Notes under the pieces: model-generated
Seen by the model: the letters and a program-made list of their open reading frames with translations, nothing else
The model's database searches: none
What the model was told of the DNA's origin: nothing
Shown: one piece after another, positions 10,370-21,223 of the stretch
Numbering within the stretch: the stretch's first letter is position 1
How the letters are laid out: each line of letters begins with the position of its first letter
Made by a program: the position numbers and the translations under genes
Assembly (NCBI GenBank): GCA_019155205.2
Contig: JAHNZQ020003149.1
Coordinates: 1,307,487 to 1,371,486 of the forward strand
Source of the DNA: Gracilaria vermiculophylla
Lineage: Eukaryota > Rhodophyta > Florideophyceae > Gracilariales > Gracilariaceae
Length of the DNA: 64,000 nt
Direction of reading: 5' to 3'

Positions 10370-11647
10370 ATGATCCACAGCATTCTAATTCTTAACCCAG
10401 CCTCCGAGGTTTTGATCGAAAAACACTATCGTGGCAAGCTGCCACGAACCGATCTTTCTACACCTCTCCCGCTCGTATCGACCGCAAAGGGTGCCCAGAT
10501 CAACCTACATGTGAATGGATTAACACTAATTGCAACAACATCAACTGATACCAACCCGCTTTTTATGTCCCAATTTCTTACATCTCTTGCTGAGATTTTT
10601 GTGGATTACTTTGGTGAATTAAACGAACATGCCATCAAAGACAACTTTGTCACTGTATATGAACTTCTCGACGAAATGCTGGACAATGGTTTTCCCGCTA
10701 CACTGGAGTCAAATATGCTGAAAGAATTGATATCACCCCCTTCAATGCTGAATCGTATGTTTGAGCAGCTTGGAGCGGAAGCTGCAGCACCTGTTAACGT
10801 CCCGTCGCGCTTCCCTTGGCGACGTGGAAACGTATCATATGCGCAGAACGAGGTCTTTGTGGATGTCATTGAAACAATTGACGCAACGTTTGAAGCCGCC
10901 CATCGCCGTCTATCTCACTTATTAGTCTCGGGTGTGGTTCAGGTGAACTCCAGATTGTCCGGAACTCCCGATGTATCCATGACCATTCGATCACAAGCAC
11001 CATTCGATGATGTGTGTTTCCATCACGCCGTACGTCGTGAACGATACATTCAATCAAACGTCCTTTCATTTGTTCCCCCTGATGGCGTGTTCAAACTAAT
11101 GGGTTACACAGTGCGGGATTCTCGCGGAGTAACGTTGCCTGTTGAAGTTGGTTCTCGCTTTGACTTTGACGCGAGAGCTGGAACCGGAAGCGTATCTGTC
11201 AGTCTCATACCTCGTTTCCCTGTGCCCACTCGCGATCCAAAGCAAGCAAGCATGATGTTAGCGCAAGTGATGTCGGCTGCAGGTGCGAAACCGTCATCTG
11301 AGGTTGAAAACGTAATGACAGATGTGTCTGTGAAGATTCCGTTTGGAAACGGCGTCGCGGGTGCATCTCTTAGCGCAAACTATGGAACGGTTCAATTTGA
11401 ATCTTCAAGCGGAGTGTGTACTTGGAATATTGGAGTCGTTGCCCGGGGTAAAACACCATCGCTTGTTGGTAATGTGAGCCTAAACGCAGAGGTTCGAAAT
11501 CCCCAGGTGGTAGTTTCGTTTAGAATACCTGGATTTTCGGCGAGTGGAGTCAGGGTCGATAGTCTCGATATAGCAGGTGAACGGTACAAGTACTACAAGG
11601 GATTGAAATGTGTAACAAAAGCGGGTTGTTACGAGTTTCGGGCATAG
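10370..11647 (+). CDS. AP3M: AP-3 adaptor complex subunit mu
   Basis: The mu subunit of AP-3 recognises tyrosine-based sorting signals in cargo moving from endosome or Golgi to vacuole/lysosome. The product is 425 residues, as expected. The N-terminal longin-like domain starts MIHSILILN and runs to about residue 140, including FVDYFGELNEHAIKDNF and VYELLDEMLDNGFP, typical of mu chains. The mu homology domain follows from about residue 170, starting WRRGNVSYAQNEVFVDV. The open frame begins at 10349 with GTG; the ATG at 10370 gives the conserved N-terminus and is preferred. I distinguish AP-3 from AP-1 or AP-2 mu by the short linker and the SPPSMLNRM stretch. Confidence 0.92.
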   Translation: MIHSILILNPASEVLIEKHYRGKLPRTDLSTPLPLVSTAKGAQINLHVNGLTLIATTSTDTNPLFMSQFLTSLAEIFVDYFGELNEHAIKDNFVTVYELLDEMLDNGFPATLESNMLKELISPPSMLNRMFEQLGAEAAAPVNVPSRFPWRRGNVSYAQNEVFVDVIETIDATFEAAHRRLSHLLVSGVVQVNSRLSGTPDVSMTIRSQAPFDDVCFHHAVRRERYIQSNVLSFVPPDGVFKLMGYTVRDSRGVTLPVEVGSRFDFDARAGTGSVSVSLIPRFPVPTRDPKQASMMLAQVMSAAGAKPSSEVENVMTDVSVKIPFGNGVAGASLSANYGTVQFESSSGVCTWNIGVVARGKTPSLVGNVSLNAEVRNPQVVVSFRIPGFSASGVRVDSLDIAGERYKYYKGLKCVTKAGCYEFRA

Positions 11648-13946
11648 ATTTCGAACGTAGACAAATGTTGACATCCACATTGCATGAAACGTCGCAGAAC
11701 GTTGACTTCTTCAGTTCTACGCGGTTTGAACCGATTTTATCGAGAGGTACCATCTAGAGTTTTTCTTCTCTCTTGAAGGAGGCTAACCGTTTGATCATTT
11801 CTTCTACAGCTAATGTGTTTTCCACTCTGTCTTTTGCCTCTCCTTTACCAGAACCATACGGTTAGTGATTGAGAAGTAAGACATGGTCAACAGTTTTCTA
11901 AATTCCAGTTTACATCAAACCAAAGTACAGAGTTTCTTGTCTATGTACAAATTCACCGAACGAAATGATATTGTTCTACGGACATTAGAACCCTGTACAT
12001 TATAGACCATCTTTATTATATTATATCATATCCATTCTATCGTACAATATTCGTGTTAAAGTACACTTCGAACACATTAGGAGTTGATACACTGCATTTT
12101 AGTTAACTTCACAGATAACCAAAATCTAAATAAGAGAGGGATAACATACTTTGACCGGAAAGGAAGCGATAAAGAAAAGCCATTAATAGCAAATTTGGCA
12201 TTCAAAAAAACGATTCCTACAACCCCGTAAAAGTCTTACACGTAAGGATTATGAAAATATGTGAAAAAAAGTCAGGAGAGAATTGAACGATACAGACAGG
12301 AGCATGAAACTCTGTTGATCTACATGTATGTCATCTCTTGCGCTTTCTTAACCTCTTGGAGGAGTTGTACGAATCAATATCCCTCAAGAAAAATGAGCAG
12401 AGCAAATTAAACGCGTAACAATTCTAGAAGAGCTCAGATGGGCTTCTTTGCAGTGCCATGCATGATCGTTTTCAATGACAGGATCTGATATCGGAACCTA
12501 TTCTTCTTTTTTTTTCTCCGTACCAATCTCAATTCGTTTTATCCATTGGACTACCGATATATTATGGTTCATCATCCTTATGTTCGAGACATGATAAAAA
12601 TTAGGCTCGTGTTTTTTATCGCGAAATAAAAACGAGGAACTGTGATAGCAGTTGCTTTATCATGTTTATCGTGTTCTTTTTGTTTTGATCTTCTGAAGCA
12701 AAAAATTTCCACAGGCGCCGCGTTCGTAAATGAACGTCGTAACATGGAAGACCTGCAATTTTTATTTTGTTTCGCAACGGAGAAAGAGGCAGATCGTGAA
12801 CGTTCTAGTATCCACGGAAAAGAAACCTCGATTTTAAAATGTCGTCCACTCGCTCGTTATGAATTGCATTGTAGTCATTGGGAATCCAAGAAGCTTTAAT
12901 ATGCATTATGTAAAGAAAAAGCCAACCCATTTATGCTTGCATGCTCTTATGAAATCATTCTTCTCAGAAACGCGAGTATTGCCGATGAAAATGTACTGCT
13001 TTAAACTCTCGACATATCCGTTGTTTACAAGGTGTTTGTCTTCGTTAGAGACCCGATTGCAGATCCGTTTTGCTTCCTCGAGATGTAGTCAGGTAAACTA
13101 AAAGAAAGCGGATTGCATGCGCACATCGTGGTATAAGTCGAAGTGATTTGGTGGACAAACCAGCAGAAGAAGCCTTGAAACTGTTTTTGGAAGATTAGAA
13201 AAAAATTCCGGTGAATTACATGAGGTGAAGAGAATACTTTCACATGAAAATAACGCCGAGTCACTACTACCAAGTTGTCCGTAAGACTTGGACCGCATTA
13301 GTATTCGCAGAGAGAAACAATCATCTATGGCACGGTTATTTGTTGGACTGACGCCACGTCTGCATCCTCTTGGATCTCATCCATTAGGCGCAAGGATGAG
13401 GTGCAATTGTCGGCCCGTAACACTGAGTGATAATGAGCAATTTGTTCTGCGATGCCCAAAGAGGATGAGATCCAAACGTCTATGATTTCCCTTTCTGCGC
13501 GAAAGAAGAGACAGCACCACTGAAGAAGTTATGAGAACATGGGCTGATACATTGATGATCTTCTTATTGAGAGAACGGTTCTTTGTATAGAATCGCTCTT
13601 CATTGCGATGAAATGAGGCGAAAGCAATGTTCTGTTAGAAATGGTCTTGGGACCTCTTTGCGGAGTTACACATGACACGATGTTTATTTTAGTAAGTGAA
13701 TAAAAGATTTGATCACGCCTTGGTCATGTAACTGTAGACTCGTAAACATCATAAGGCGAATTCGTTTGTTCGGTGTCAACCACAGAAAGACAGGATTTCT
13801 AATAAAAAGTGTCACGAACCTAGTTGGGTACATGTGGCTCTTGCGTGCCATCATCTGGGCTTTGAACTCGCGTTTTCCATGAATTCTTGGGTGGAAATTT
13901 TCACATGGGAACTGTACTAAATCTAATGACCACGCTCTTCGAGCAT
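11648..13946. other. Long gene-poor stretch
   Basis: There are 2.3 kb without a supportable gene. Frames are short and AT-biased. The only structure seen is a cluster of mutually complementary segments at 13363-13475, listed separately. Confidence 0.55.
13363..13475. repeat. Inverted repeat with alternative pairing
   Basis: A 13-bp perfect inverted repeat has arms 13370-13382 and 13463-13475. The left half-arm CTCATCC (13376-13382) can also pair with GGATGAG at 13394-13400, making a local hairpin instead. CATCCTCT just upstream also matches AGAGGATG near the right arm. The block could fold in two exclusive ways. Function unknown. Confidence 0.45.
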
Positions 13947-14267
13947 CTACATGTTCAAAGAGAGGATGTTTCTGCGGAAAAACCGAGCCAGTAGCTTTTG
14001 AAAGAAACCCTTCTTCTTCGCTCCCTTTTTACGGTTGGCGATCCCTTCTTGCGTTCTCTCTTCACCCTCATCAGTACCGAAAGACTTGAAATCCCCTCGC
14101 CCATAGATGTCCATATCGACGTATTCCCCGTCTTTCACTTGTATCTTGCAATCTGCCAACGCCGTCTTTCGCATTAAAAAGAGCGCCTTCCGTTGATCTT
14201 CCGATCCATTATTGAATACGTCACCAAATGCTCTTCGGAGCAGATCTCCCTGACTTTTATTGTCCAT
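13947..14267 (-). CDS. Small hypothetical protein
   Basis: I do not recognise this 106-residue ATG-started frame. It has an acidic N-terminal half containing GDLLRRAFGDVFNN, a middle part with KDGEYVDMDIYGRG, and a lysine/arginine-rich C-terminal helix with GFFQKLLARFFRR that looks amphipathic and could bind membrane or nucleic acid. It lies alone between a gene-poor stretch and the TFIIIC gene. Regular amino-acid composition and a clean ATG favour a real gene, but chance cannot be excluded. Confidence 0.4.
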   Translation of the reverse strand: MDNKSQGDLLRRAFGDVFNNGSEDQRKALFLMRKTALADCKIQVKDGEYVDMDIYGRGDFKSFGTDEGEERTQEGIANRKKGAKKKGFFQKLLARFFRRNILSLNM

Positions 14268-14890
14268 CTTCTTTTCTTCGATTTGATACGAATGAAAACC
14301 GACTGATGCAAACCTTCAGGTTTAGGAGTTTCTATAGTGTATTCAGAAAGAGTGCGAGATTCACACGGACGGTTACGATTTGTTTTGGCAGCAGACTCTC
14401 ACTGTCTGTCTAAATTTTTGCTATACTTTGTCAAAACGGAACGTCGCATTCTTTCTTTGTGTAAGGAACGTTGAAATCTTGATTGTTGGCATAACCGTTC
14501 GTCTGGACAAAGTTGAAAACCTTGTGCTACATTTAATATAACAAATGGTGTCTTCATTTCTATGCCGAAAATGCTTAATCTCGAATTCGAACTCCAAAGC
14601 CATGTCTACACTGGGCAATGAGCAGCATCTACACTCCTTCGGTAAAGTACGCTGTGGCCCAGCTTCTGTCTAGGAAAAATCGCGCCATAAGACGTATGCT
14701 TGTGAAGTTTTGATGAGCAGATCAGAGACTGCAATTACAAATACACAAATTAAATGAGTAGGGAAAACGGTTCCGTTTGCAAACCGAAAGAAAGGCTTTA
14801 CCACGCGAATGGTACCGAGTTCGAGCCTCGATAAGCGATTGATATGGCAAACCTCGAAGGGTGGCTGCAGAAACTCTGATCCCATCCCAT
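14268..14890. other. Upstream region of TFIIIC gene, with short uORF
   Basis: A 12-codon upstream frame starts at 14844 and ends near 14879, out of frame with and just before the main ATG at 14891. If transcribed it could lower TFIIIC translation. A GTTCGAGCC resembling a tRNA B box lies at about 14819, but no tRNA fold is present around it. Confidence 0.35.
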
Positions 14891-17800
14891 ATGGACGAAT
14901 TGTTTGCCAAAGTTGTTGATCACATTGCACTTGGAGGAAGAGAGGGCTCTTCTTTGTTAGCTTCTCTGACTGCCGTCCAAGGAAAAAGCCCTCGCCCAGG
15001 TGTGCTCCATTTTCTTCATCGCCAATTCGTGACTAGGGGTGAGCGCTTCTGTGCCAAACCCAGCTTTGCAGCTCCAGCAGAAGAAGTTATCATCATTGCC
15101 CATGAAGCCATACGTCAACGAGCGCTGGGGTTCTCCCCTCTCGAACAACCCCCACTCCCCCGTCAAGGTCTCCAAATCCTTGAACGTGTTGGCATGGCTC
15201 GTAGCGACGGAATTCTGCAATCTGAAATTGGCCAATACGTAGGTCTCGCGCCGAACATGGTGCATCATTATCTCGGTGGTCTTATTGCTCGCTCATTGGT
15301 TGCACGCAAGAAGGTCGTTCTTACAAAACGAAGAGCGAAAGGAGGGATAAAACATCAGCCTACAGAATCCTCCCTCTCTCAACCGGAACAGCTCAAACCA
15401 TATGGTACCACTGCCAACAAATCCGTAACATACACAGCTGTCGTCGTGCTTATCCGTTTTGCACCTGTGATATCACAATCTTCTGCATCAAGGCCTGTAG
15501 TGACTCTAAATGGATCTGAAAATCCTGAAATCACGTCCAGTTCCGCCGCTGCGGAGCAGACTCAAGATCCTACTAGGGCTCAGTCTGTAATTGACCTTAC
15601 TATGGAAACCCGTGTGTACCGAGCGATGCAAGCGCTTAGACCAGAGCCTCACATTCGCTCCGAGAAGGATTTGAAAGTCATAGCGATGCCCGACTCTGAT
15701 CGTGCGCAAGGTGTCTCTGAAGAGTACTTTCGCCGTAGGCGTCACCGCTGTTATCGGGCACTGCGTGCAAAGCTGGAGCGTGCGGGTTTAGTCGAAGTCG
15801 TCCATCGAGAATGCCGTGCTCGAAATGGGAAAGCCGTTGGCAATCAAGCCTGCTTAAAGCTGACTGAATTGGGTATCCAGAAATTGCGCAAGCGCAAGGA
15901 CGGAAGGTTGCTTGCGGAAGATTTTGACGCAAGTCAAAGCTCCAAGAAACGGGATGCCCATCCTCTACTGCGTGATGGCATCCACACACGGCTTGTAGAA
16001 GAGGTAGGGGTAATGGAACAGGTCTATCAGCTGCTTAGAAAAGCTGAAAAGGGAGGAATATCGATACCAGAGATGGAACAGTATCTTGACGGTGAGACTA
16101 AATTGACTGGTCTTCCTGGAAAGCGGATACGTAGATTAGTGGATGAGATCGCTAAATTCGACCCCATAACGGAGTCACAGCGTTTTGAGGGAAGCGCGAT
16201 GTATCTCAGAATTGCATTGAGCAGTTTTGTGTCATCCGAGAAGCTCAACGATCCCAATGACAGAGCATCTGACCAGGGCAATAAACCGGGAAACAGAGGT
16301 TCAAAGCGTCGAAAAGCTGGCATCACAAGTTTAGGCCACCGGCGGCAACAAATAGTTTTGAAGCTTCTCGAGGAAAGAAAAGTGATCCTACTTGAGCCGC
16401 TCGGACGTGAGGTTGCCGTTTTGGAGGATTCAGGATTACAGAGAGTGGACCCAAAAGTTATGCGACGTCTGCTTAATGATCTCATATCGCGAGAGAAAAT
16501 TAAGCTTATCACAGCGATGAAACCTGCCATAAAAGAGTCGAAACGCAATCAAACTGTGACGATAGTCGCGTTGCCTGATATTGCCGAAGGTAGTCAGGAT
16601 GTCCGCAATTTGGTTACTTCGGTTGTTAATCGTACGCTTTACGGACCGTCCAGTAATGCAGCAGCGGTGTCATGTAAAAGTAGAACTAATGAACACCCAT
16701 ATCCTCAAGCATCTCGAAAACGGTTATCAGGTGCTGGACTTGATATTGTGAGCTGTGAGGGAGGAGAAGATACTCTACAGGAAGAGTGCGGGACAGAGGA
16801 AGTTGTAGAACAAGAATTGTCGAGGTTGAATGGAACAGGGAAAACAGAAGAGATCAACAAAAGTGACGAGCATGCACGAGCGGGAGTGAATGAAGAGGAA
16901 GCAATAGAGGAGGTTATCAAAACCAGTGCGCAGGAATATACGGAATTTGATGGGAACTGTTCCTCAATTGTCATCAGTGGGGAACGTACCATCTGCGATA
17001 AAACAAATGCCGGTGATGATGGAACAAACCCACCTATTGACAAAAATGAGCCTCCGAATGGCAGTAGAGAAACCAATTCCGAACCACAACATGTTTTGAA
17101 TGAATCGAGAACGGGTTCTGATTCCGGAAAACCAGCTGATCTGAATAGTGCGCCAGTTGACAATATGACTATGTCCAGCATCGCAGAAGTTGATTCGTGT
17201 TCCATGCCAACCGAGGAACAGTCTCCGTGCGGTAAGATCAAGGGAGACGAAGATGAAGACAATGATGATTACGTGGTGTCAGACATTGTCGGTAAGAAGA
17301 TTACCCGCATAAACAAGCTACGGGCGATAGATTACGGTTTGTTGAAAGGAAAAATGGCTAGGGTGCGCGCGTTTCACAAAACCATATATATCCAGATGCG
17401 GCACAACCAAGATTCAGTGCCCGTAGACCAACCTGTCGCGCATCATACCGTTGACTCAGCCATGGATGCCCCGGTTCTCGGTCGTTTTACGATGAGCAAT
17501 GTTGTGGCGAACATGACCGTCGGTGAATATGCAACTGCGATCGGTTTTTATCAGAACCACGGTGATTTAGTGTTATCTTTTAAAGATGAGAAGATTTCCA
17601 ATGTACAAGGCCAACTTGAAGAAGAGGTTCAAGGCCAGACGTCTGCCCGACAAATTCTCAACTTAGTTCAGACTTTGACGAGACTTGGGCTTGTGGAATC
17701 TGGTGGGGATTCTCAATGGGCTCTCTCAGGAAGTGGACTAATCAGAGATTTCGGAAAAGGTATGCCGTCTGGGGTTGTGCCACATGGTATTATCTTTACC

Positions 17801-20800
17801 AGTATGAAAGCCGTCGATACTTATTGGAGAGAGTTGGAACAATTTGCCAGGTGCAGGATGTCTCGGAGACCAATGCATGTAGAAACTGAAGGCGTGGAAG
17901 AAGATATGATACCGAGCAATGACATCGAGATGCGCTTCGTTTCTGATATATATTTTCCGACACGATGGGCATCGGGAGTCGTTCGTCTTCAGAAGAAAGA
18001 TCAACTAATATACGAATCCATGCTTCAGCTTCTGAGTGGGGTACAGCTGGAGCTCAACTTGCCAAACAGCTTGATAACCACATCATTCAAGGACCATCCA
18101 CTCAAGCATTTCAGTGTTGAAGAACTAGAAGAAGCTTTCGAAAGATACAAAGACAAGATTCCTTCTTTGCGAGCAACTCAAAGGTCAATGCCATCTCATG
18201 AAAAGTTGCTCCTTTATTCAAGATATAGGACCAAGAACCCAATTCCACAGTGGATCCGGGAACGGGAAAACAAGATTCGGCGGCAACCCTCTGCGCAAGA
18301 AAATGTGGAGAATGAGTTTGTAGGAGACCATACTTGTATTCTTCACCTGAGCTCAAAGGAATCTGTTGTTGAAGGATTACATTTCAGAGCGGGAATAACT
18401 TCACTTGGAAAAAGACCTAGTTTCTCGAGCATCATGAAAACGCGAAACGCAATCCAGGGGCCCGTTAAAGTGAGTAAGAAAGATTCAACCCAATGTGCCT
18501 CTTCTTCAATTGGAAAGGACGAAGAGAAGGGGGAAGATGGACGTACAGAAAAGGATAAGAAGAACCTTATTGCGAGAGGCACAAGTCATGGGGAGCATAA
18601 AGACAGAGTTACGGATGGCATGGCTGTTGATGCCCAACGGATGGTGCATGTGAGTAAAGCAGTCATTAAATCAAGAGCAACTGCGTATTTCTGCAACAAC
18701 AGCCAAGCACTAGAATGGAAAGGTGTGTCATCGATGGTAAACTGGTATGTTCGAAGGTTGTACAAAGAAGAGCTGAACAACGACCCAGAGATGGTGACAG
18801 TTGTGAGGTTGTTAATCAATGCAATGGTGAAATTCTGTGACATGTCAATGGTACGAGCAGCTCTAGACACTTTGGCCCTCAAGCTAGTTATTCTAGGGCG
18901 GTTCTGTGGAGAGATGGCTCTACCCGAGAACAACAAGAATTCATCTCGGCTGGGGTCGCCTCAATGTATGGAAAAATTTGTCACTGAGTGGCAAGAGCTT
19001 GATCACATACTGTTTGCCTTGATCATTTTGCAATCCCATGATCTGAAGTATAGTGGTAATGTGATACTATCTGAAGAAACGCTGAAGGGATTTACCGACC
19101 AGGAAAGTGCAAAACGAGTGATACAAAAAGAATTTCAGTTGGATGGTTTGATTTACGGGAGAGAGGAGCTTTTGTCCCACATGTTGGAAGTGATGGCATC
19201 TCGGTTTCGTCGTGTTGCAGACATGCACTTGCGAGAGAATGTGAGCCATGGAATGTTAGTACGATGCATATCCGAGACGGAAACAGCGCTTAGAGAGCGG
19301 GCATCGTGTTGCACTAATTACATGCTGCGGCCGTCGGCTTTGGTATCGCAGAGTTCGAATATGAGCACCAAAACTGCGATCGATAAAGACTGCGAGTTCA
19401 AAACGATGGATATTATGGGCAAATTAGGTCCTGGAAATGAGGCGACCAAGGCAGACCAAGCAGAGCAGGCACACCAGCCGACGAACAAATCAGGGGAAAC
19501 CCATCACATCAGTGTTGAAAAAACCGCAGAGGGGATCAAGAGTAGTTGCGGAAGCGCGAAATATAGAAGAGAGTTGATTGAGATGGTGGTTCAAGTTGTA
19601 GGACGTGAACAGTATCATATGCAGGATAGCGTGCAAAGCCGGCGCCTATTGGACAAGTTTTGTTGGAGCGATATTGCTTCAGCAAGAGATAGACTGCTTC
19701 TACGCGGAGCACTTACGTACCGAGCTGAGAGGGACAGTGGGAACGGGTTCTTTACGGCTACAAGGAATGTGGGCGGGAATGATTATTTGAGCATGCTTCG
19801 CGATGAAGGCGAAGTGAGTAAGGGATGGATGTCTGAGCTTTGCAGTGAGGAAGCTGAAGTCAGATGGGAGACGAGCAAGTTTAGAGACGCTGTGTGTGAC
19901 ATTGGAGAGGCTTCTGTGTCAAGCATAGCTACAAATTTGCTGACTAAGAAGATGTTCTTCGAGAATGATGGGTTGTCCATGATGGCCAGAATGTCGGGCA
20001 GTGGGTCGAGTAAGGAGCCCATCCAACTTTTTATCGGGCGGGCGCAAAATGACTGGACGTGGGCAGTAAGGAAGAAACGACGGATTGCGGTGCGCAGCGA
20101 GTTGAAAACTGAGATACGACGGCGAATCGTATGTGCAATTGGCGAAAGCAGACACCAGGGACGGCTGCTGACGGAACTGTTGGAGGTGGTGAAACCGCGA
20201 AGCGACGAGGATCGAGCAGCTGTGGTATGGGGACTGCACGGGTTACTACAGGATGGATGCGTCCGACGCTTCGTAGTGGAGCAAGGTGATGTTCCGGAAG
20301 AGAAATTTGCTGCATGGCACGGGGTGCTGTACTTGGGCCGCGCCTACTGCGAAGATTTGGAACTCCAACAAGACAGCGTGGGGAAAAACGGAACGCGTGT
20401 GGCATGGTGGCGAAACACGAACGGGCAATGCGATACGCAGCTGGTGGGGGGCATGAGAGACTGCATCCTCAACTGCCTGACAGAAACGCCTTCTGCGAGG
20501 GACACTGAGCTGGTAACGGCCGTGGGGCGACGGTACAGCGGAGCGCCGAGACGAGGGGCGCTGGAGGTGGCGTGGGCGCTGCGAGCGGCGGGGGAGGCGC
20601 GTGTGGAGTGCTGTGTGTGGGAGGGAGACGCGCTCACGGGACGGTGGCGGCTGGCGGGGGTGGGGAAAGAAGCGGGGATGGTGGACGGACTGGCGGTGTT
20701 TGGGTGGCGGCGTGCTTGGCGATGCGCGTGGAGCGTGGTGGCGGGAGCGCGGCCATCGTGGGTGGGCACCAAGGAGATAGCGCGCCTATTGGCGGAAGAC

Positions 20801-20827
20801 GGCGTGGCGCTGTGCCAGGTGGCGTGA
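14891..20827 (+). CDS. GTF3C1: TFIIIC largest subunit, B-block binding (GTF3C1-like)
   Basis: TFIIIC recognises the A and B boxes of tRNA genes and recruits TFIIIB and RNA polymerase III; its largest subunit binds the B block. The N-terminal region carries the B-block winged-helix signature: LQILERVGMARSDGILQSEI at about residues 94-113, followed by the recognition part GLAPNMVHHYLGGLI. A second helix-turn-helix-like segment follows around residues 240-340. The middle (about 620-830) is acidic and disordered, and the C-terminal third is only weakly conserved to my eye. The 1978-residue length is near that of plant and animal relatives. The open frame begins at 14861 with GTG; the ATG at 14891 (MDELF) is used. 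No intron is evident. GC content climbs sharply over the last 500 bases. Confidence 0.85.
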   Translation: MDELFAKVVDHIALGGREGSSLLASLTAVQGKSPRPGVLHFLHRQFVTRGERFCAKPSFAAPAEEVIIIAHEAIRQRALGFSPLEQPPLPRQGLQILERVGMARSDGILQSEIGQYVGLAPNMVHHYLGGLIARSLVARKKVVLTKRRAKGGIKHQPTESSLSQPEQLKPYGTTANKSVTYTAVVVLIRFAPVISQSSASRPVVTLNGSENPEITSSSAAAEQTQDPTRAQSVIDLTMETRVYRAMQALRPEPHIRSEKDLKVIAMPDSDRAQGVSEEYFRRRRHRCYRALRAKLERAGLVEVVHRECRARNGKAVGNQACLKLTELGIQKLRKRKDGRLLAEDFDASQSSKKRDAHPLLRDGIHTRLVEEVGVMEQVYQLLRKAEKGGISIPEMEQYLDGETKLTGLPGKRIRRLVDEIAKFDPITESQRFEGSAMYLRIALSSFVSSEKLNDPNDRASDQGNKPGNRGSKRRKAGITSLGHRRQQIVLKLLEERKVILLEPLGREVAVLEDSGLQRVDPKVMRRLLNDLISREKIKLITAMKPAIKESKRNQTVTIVALPDIAEGSQDVRNLVTSVVNRTLYGPSSNAAAVSCKSRTNEHPYPQASRKRLSGAGLDIVSCEGGEDTLQEECGTEEVVEQELSRLNGTGKTEEINKSDEHARAGVNEEEAIEEVIKTSAQEYTEFDGNCSSIVISGERTICDKTNAGDDGTNPPIDKNEPPNGSRETNSEPQHVLNESRTGSDSGKPADLNSAPVDNMTMSSIAEVDSCSMPTEEQSPCGKIKGDEDEDNDDYVVSDIVGKKITRINKLRAIDYGLLKGKMARVRAFHKTIYIQMRHNQDSVPVDQPVAHHTVDSAMDAPVLGRFTMSNVVANMTVGEYATAIGFYQNHGDLVLSFKDEKISNVQGQLEEEVQGQTSARQILNLVQTLTRLGLVESGGDSQWALSGSGLIRDFGKGMPSGVVPHGIIFTSMKAVDTYWRELEQFARCRMSRRPMHVETEGVEEDMIPSNDIEMRFVSDIYFPTRWASGVVRLQKKDQLIYESMLQLLSGVQLELNLPNSLITTSFKDHPLKHFSVEELEEAFERYKDKIPSLRATQRSMPSHEKLLLYSRYRTKNPIPQWIRERENKIRRQPSAQENVENEFVGDHTCILHLSSKESVVEGLHFRAGITSLGKRPSFSSIMKTRNAIQGPVKVSKKDSTQCASSSIGKDEEKGEDGRTEKDKKNLIARGTSHGEHKDRVTDGMAVDAQRMVHVSKAVIKSRATAYFCNNSQALEWKGVSSMVNWYVRRLYKEELNNDPEMVTVVRLLINAMVKFCDMSMVRAALDTLALKLVILGRFCGEMALPENNKNSSRLGSPQCMEKFVTEWQELDHILFALIILQSHDLKYSGNVILSEETLKGFTDQESAKRVIQKEFQLDGLIYGREELLSHMLEVMASRFRRVADMHLRENVSHGMLVRCISETETALRERASCCTNYMLRPSALVSQSSNMSTKTAIDKDCEFKTMDIMGKLGPGNEATKADQAEQAHQPTNKSGETHHISVEKTAEGIKSSCGSAKYRRELIEMVVQVVGREQYHMQDSVQSRRLLDKFCWSDIASARDRLLLRGALTYRAERDSGNGFFTATRNVGGNDYLSMLRDEGEVSKGWMSELCSEEAEVRWETSKFRDAVCDIGEASVSSIATNLLTKKMFFENDGLSMMARMSGSGSSKEPIQLFIGRAQNDWTWAVRKKRRIAVRSELKTEIRRRIVCAIGESRHQGRLLTELLEVVKPRSDEDRAAVVWGLHGLLQDGCVRRFVVEQGDVPEEKFAAWHGVLYLGRAYCEDLELQQDSVGKNGTRVAWWRNTNGQCDTQLVGGMRDCILNCLTETPSARDTELVTAVGRRYSGAPRRGALEVAWALRAAGEARVECCVWEGDALTGRWRLAGVGKEAGMVDGLAVFGWRRAWRCAWSVVAGARPSWVGTKEIARLLAEDGVALCQVA

Positions 20828-21223
20828 GCCGTCCGTGAACAGCTGGCGTAAGGCAAATGGCAAATCTGCCGGGGTCGAGAGTACACGTGTGGACATGTCA
20901 CCTTGCAGTTGGCGCGAGAGCGCGGCGCCGCGCGTATTCATTGGTGGGGCGCCGCATTCACTGCGCGCGCGGCTTGTGCGGCCGAATGGCCAATGCGCTG
21001 CTCATCGCGCGGCACCGTTGCTGCCGTGCTGCTTTTCACGCGTCGTTTGCATCGCCTGTTTGCGTTCTGTGCCACGCTAAAAGCGTTGCGTCCTCATCTC
21101 CCCGCAACAGGTCCGCACCCCGTCCAAGACTGCGCAAGTCGCGTGTTGGACACCGCTGCAGTCGGCGTTTTACGTTTCACGCTTGCTGGCGTCTTGCATT
21201 GTTGTCAGAGCCACTAGGACGAG
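20828..21223. other. GC-rich intergenic region
   Basis: This roughly 400-base GC-rich, CpG-rich spacer follows the TFIIIC gene. Overlapping open frames in all phases are explained by the low frequency of stop codons at this composition. Confidence 0.5.

Noticed and set aside
12350..12361. 12-base match to the sequence next to the copia primer-binding site (1899-1910)
   Set aside because: Too short and unsupported by flanking similarity; consistent with chance in a 64-kb window.
14800..14840. B-box-like GTTCGAGCC suggesting a tRNA
   Set aside because: The T-stem is only 4 bp and there is no D arm, anticodon arm or matching acceptor stem.
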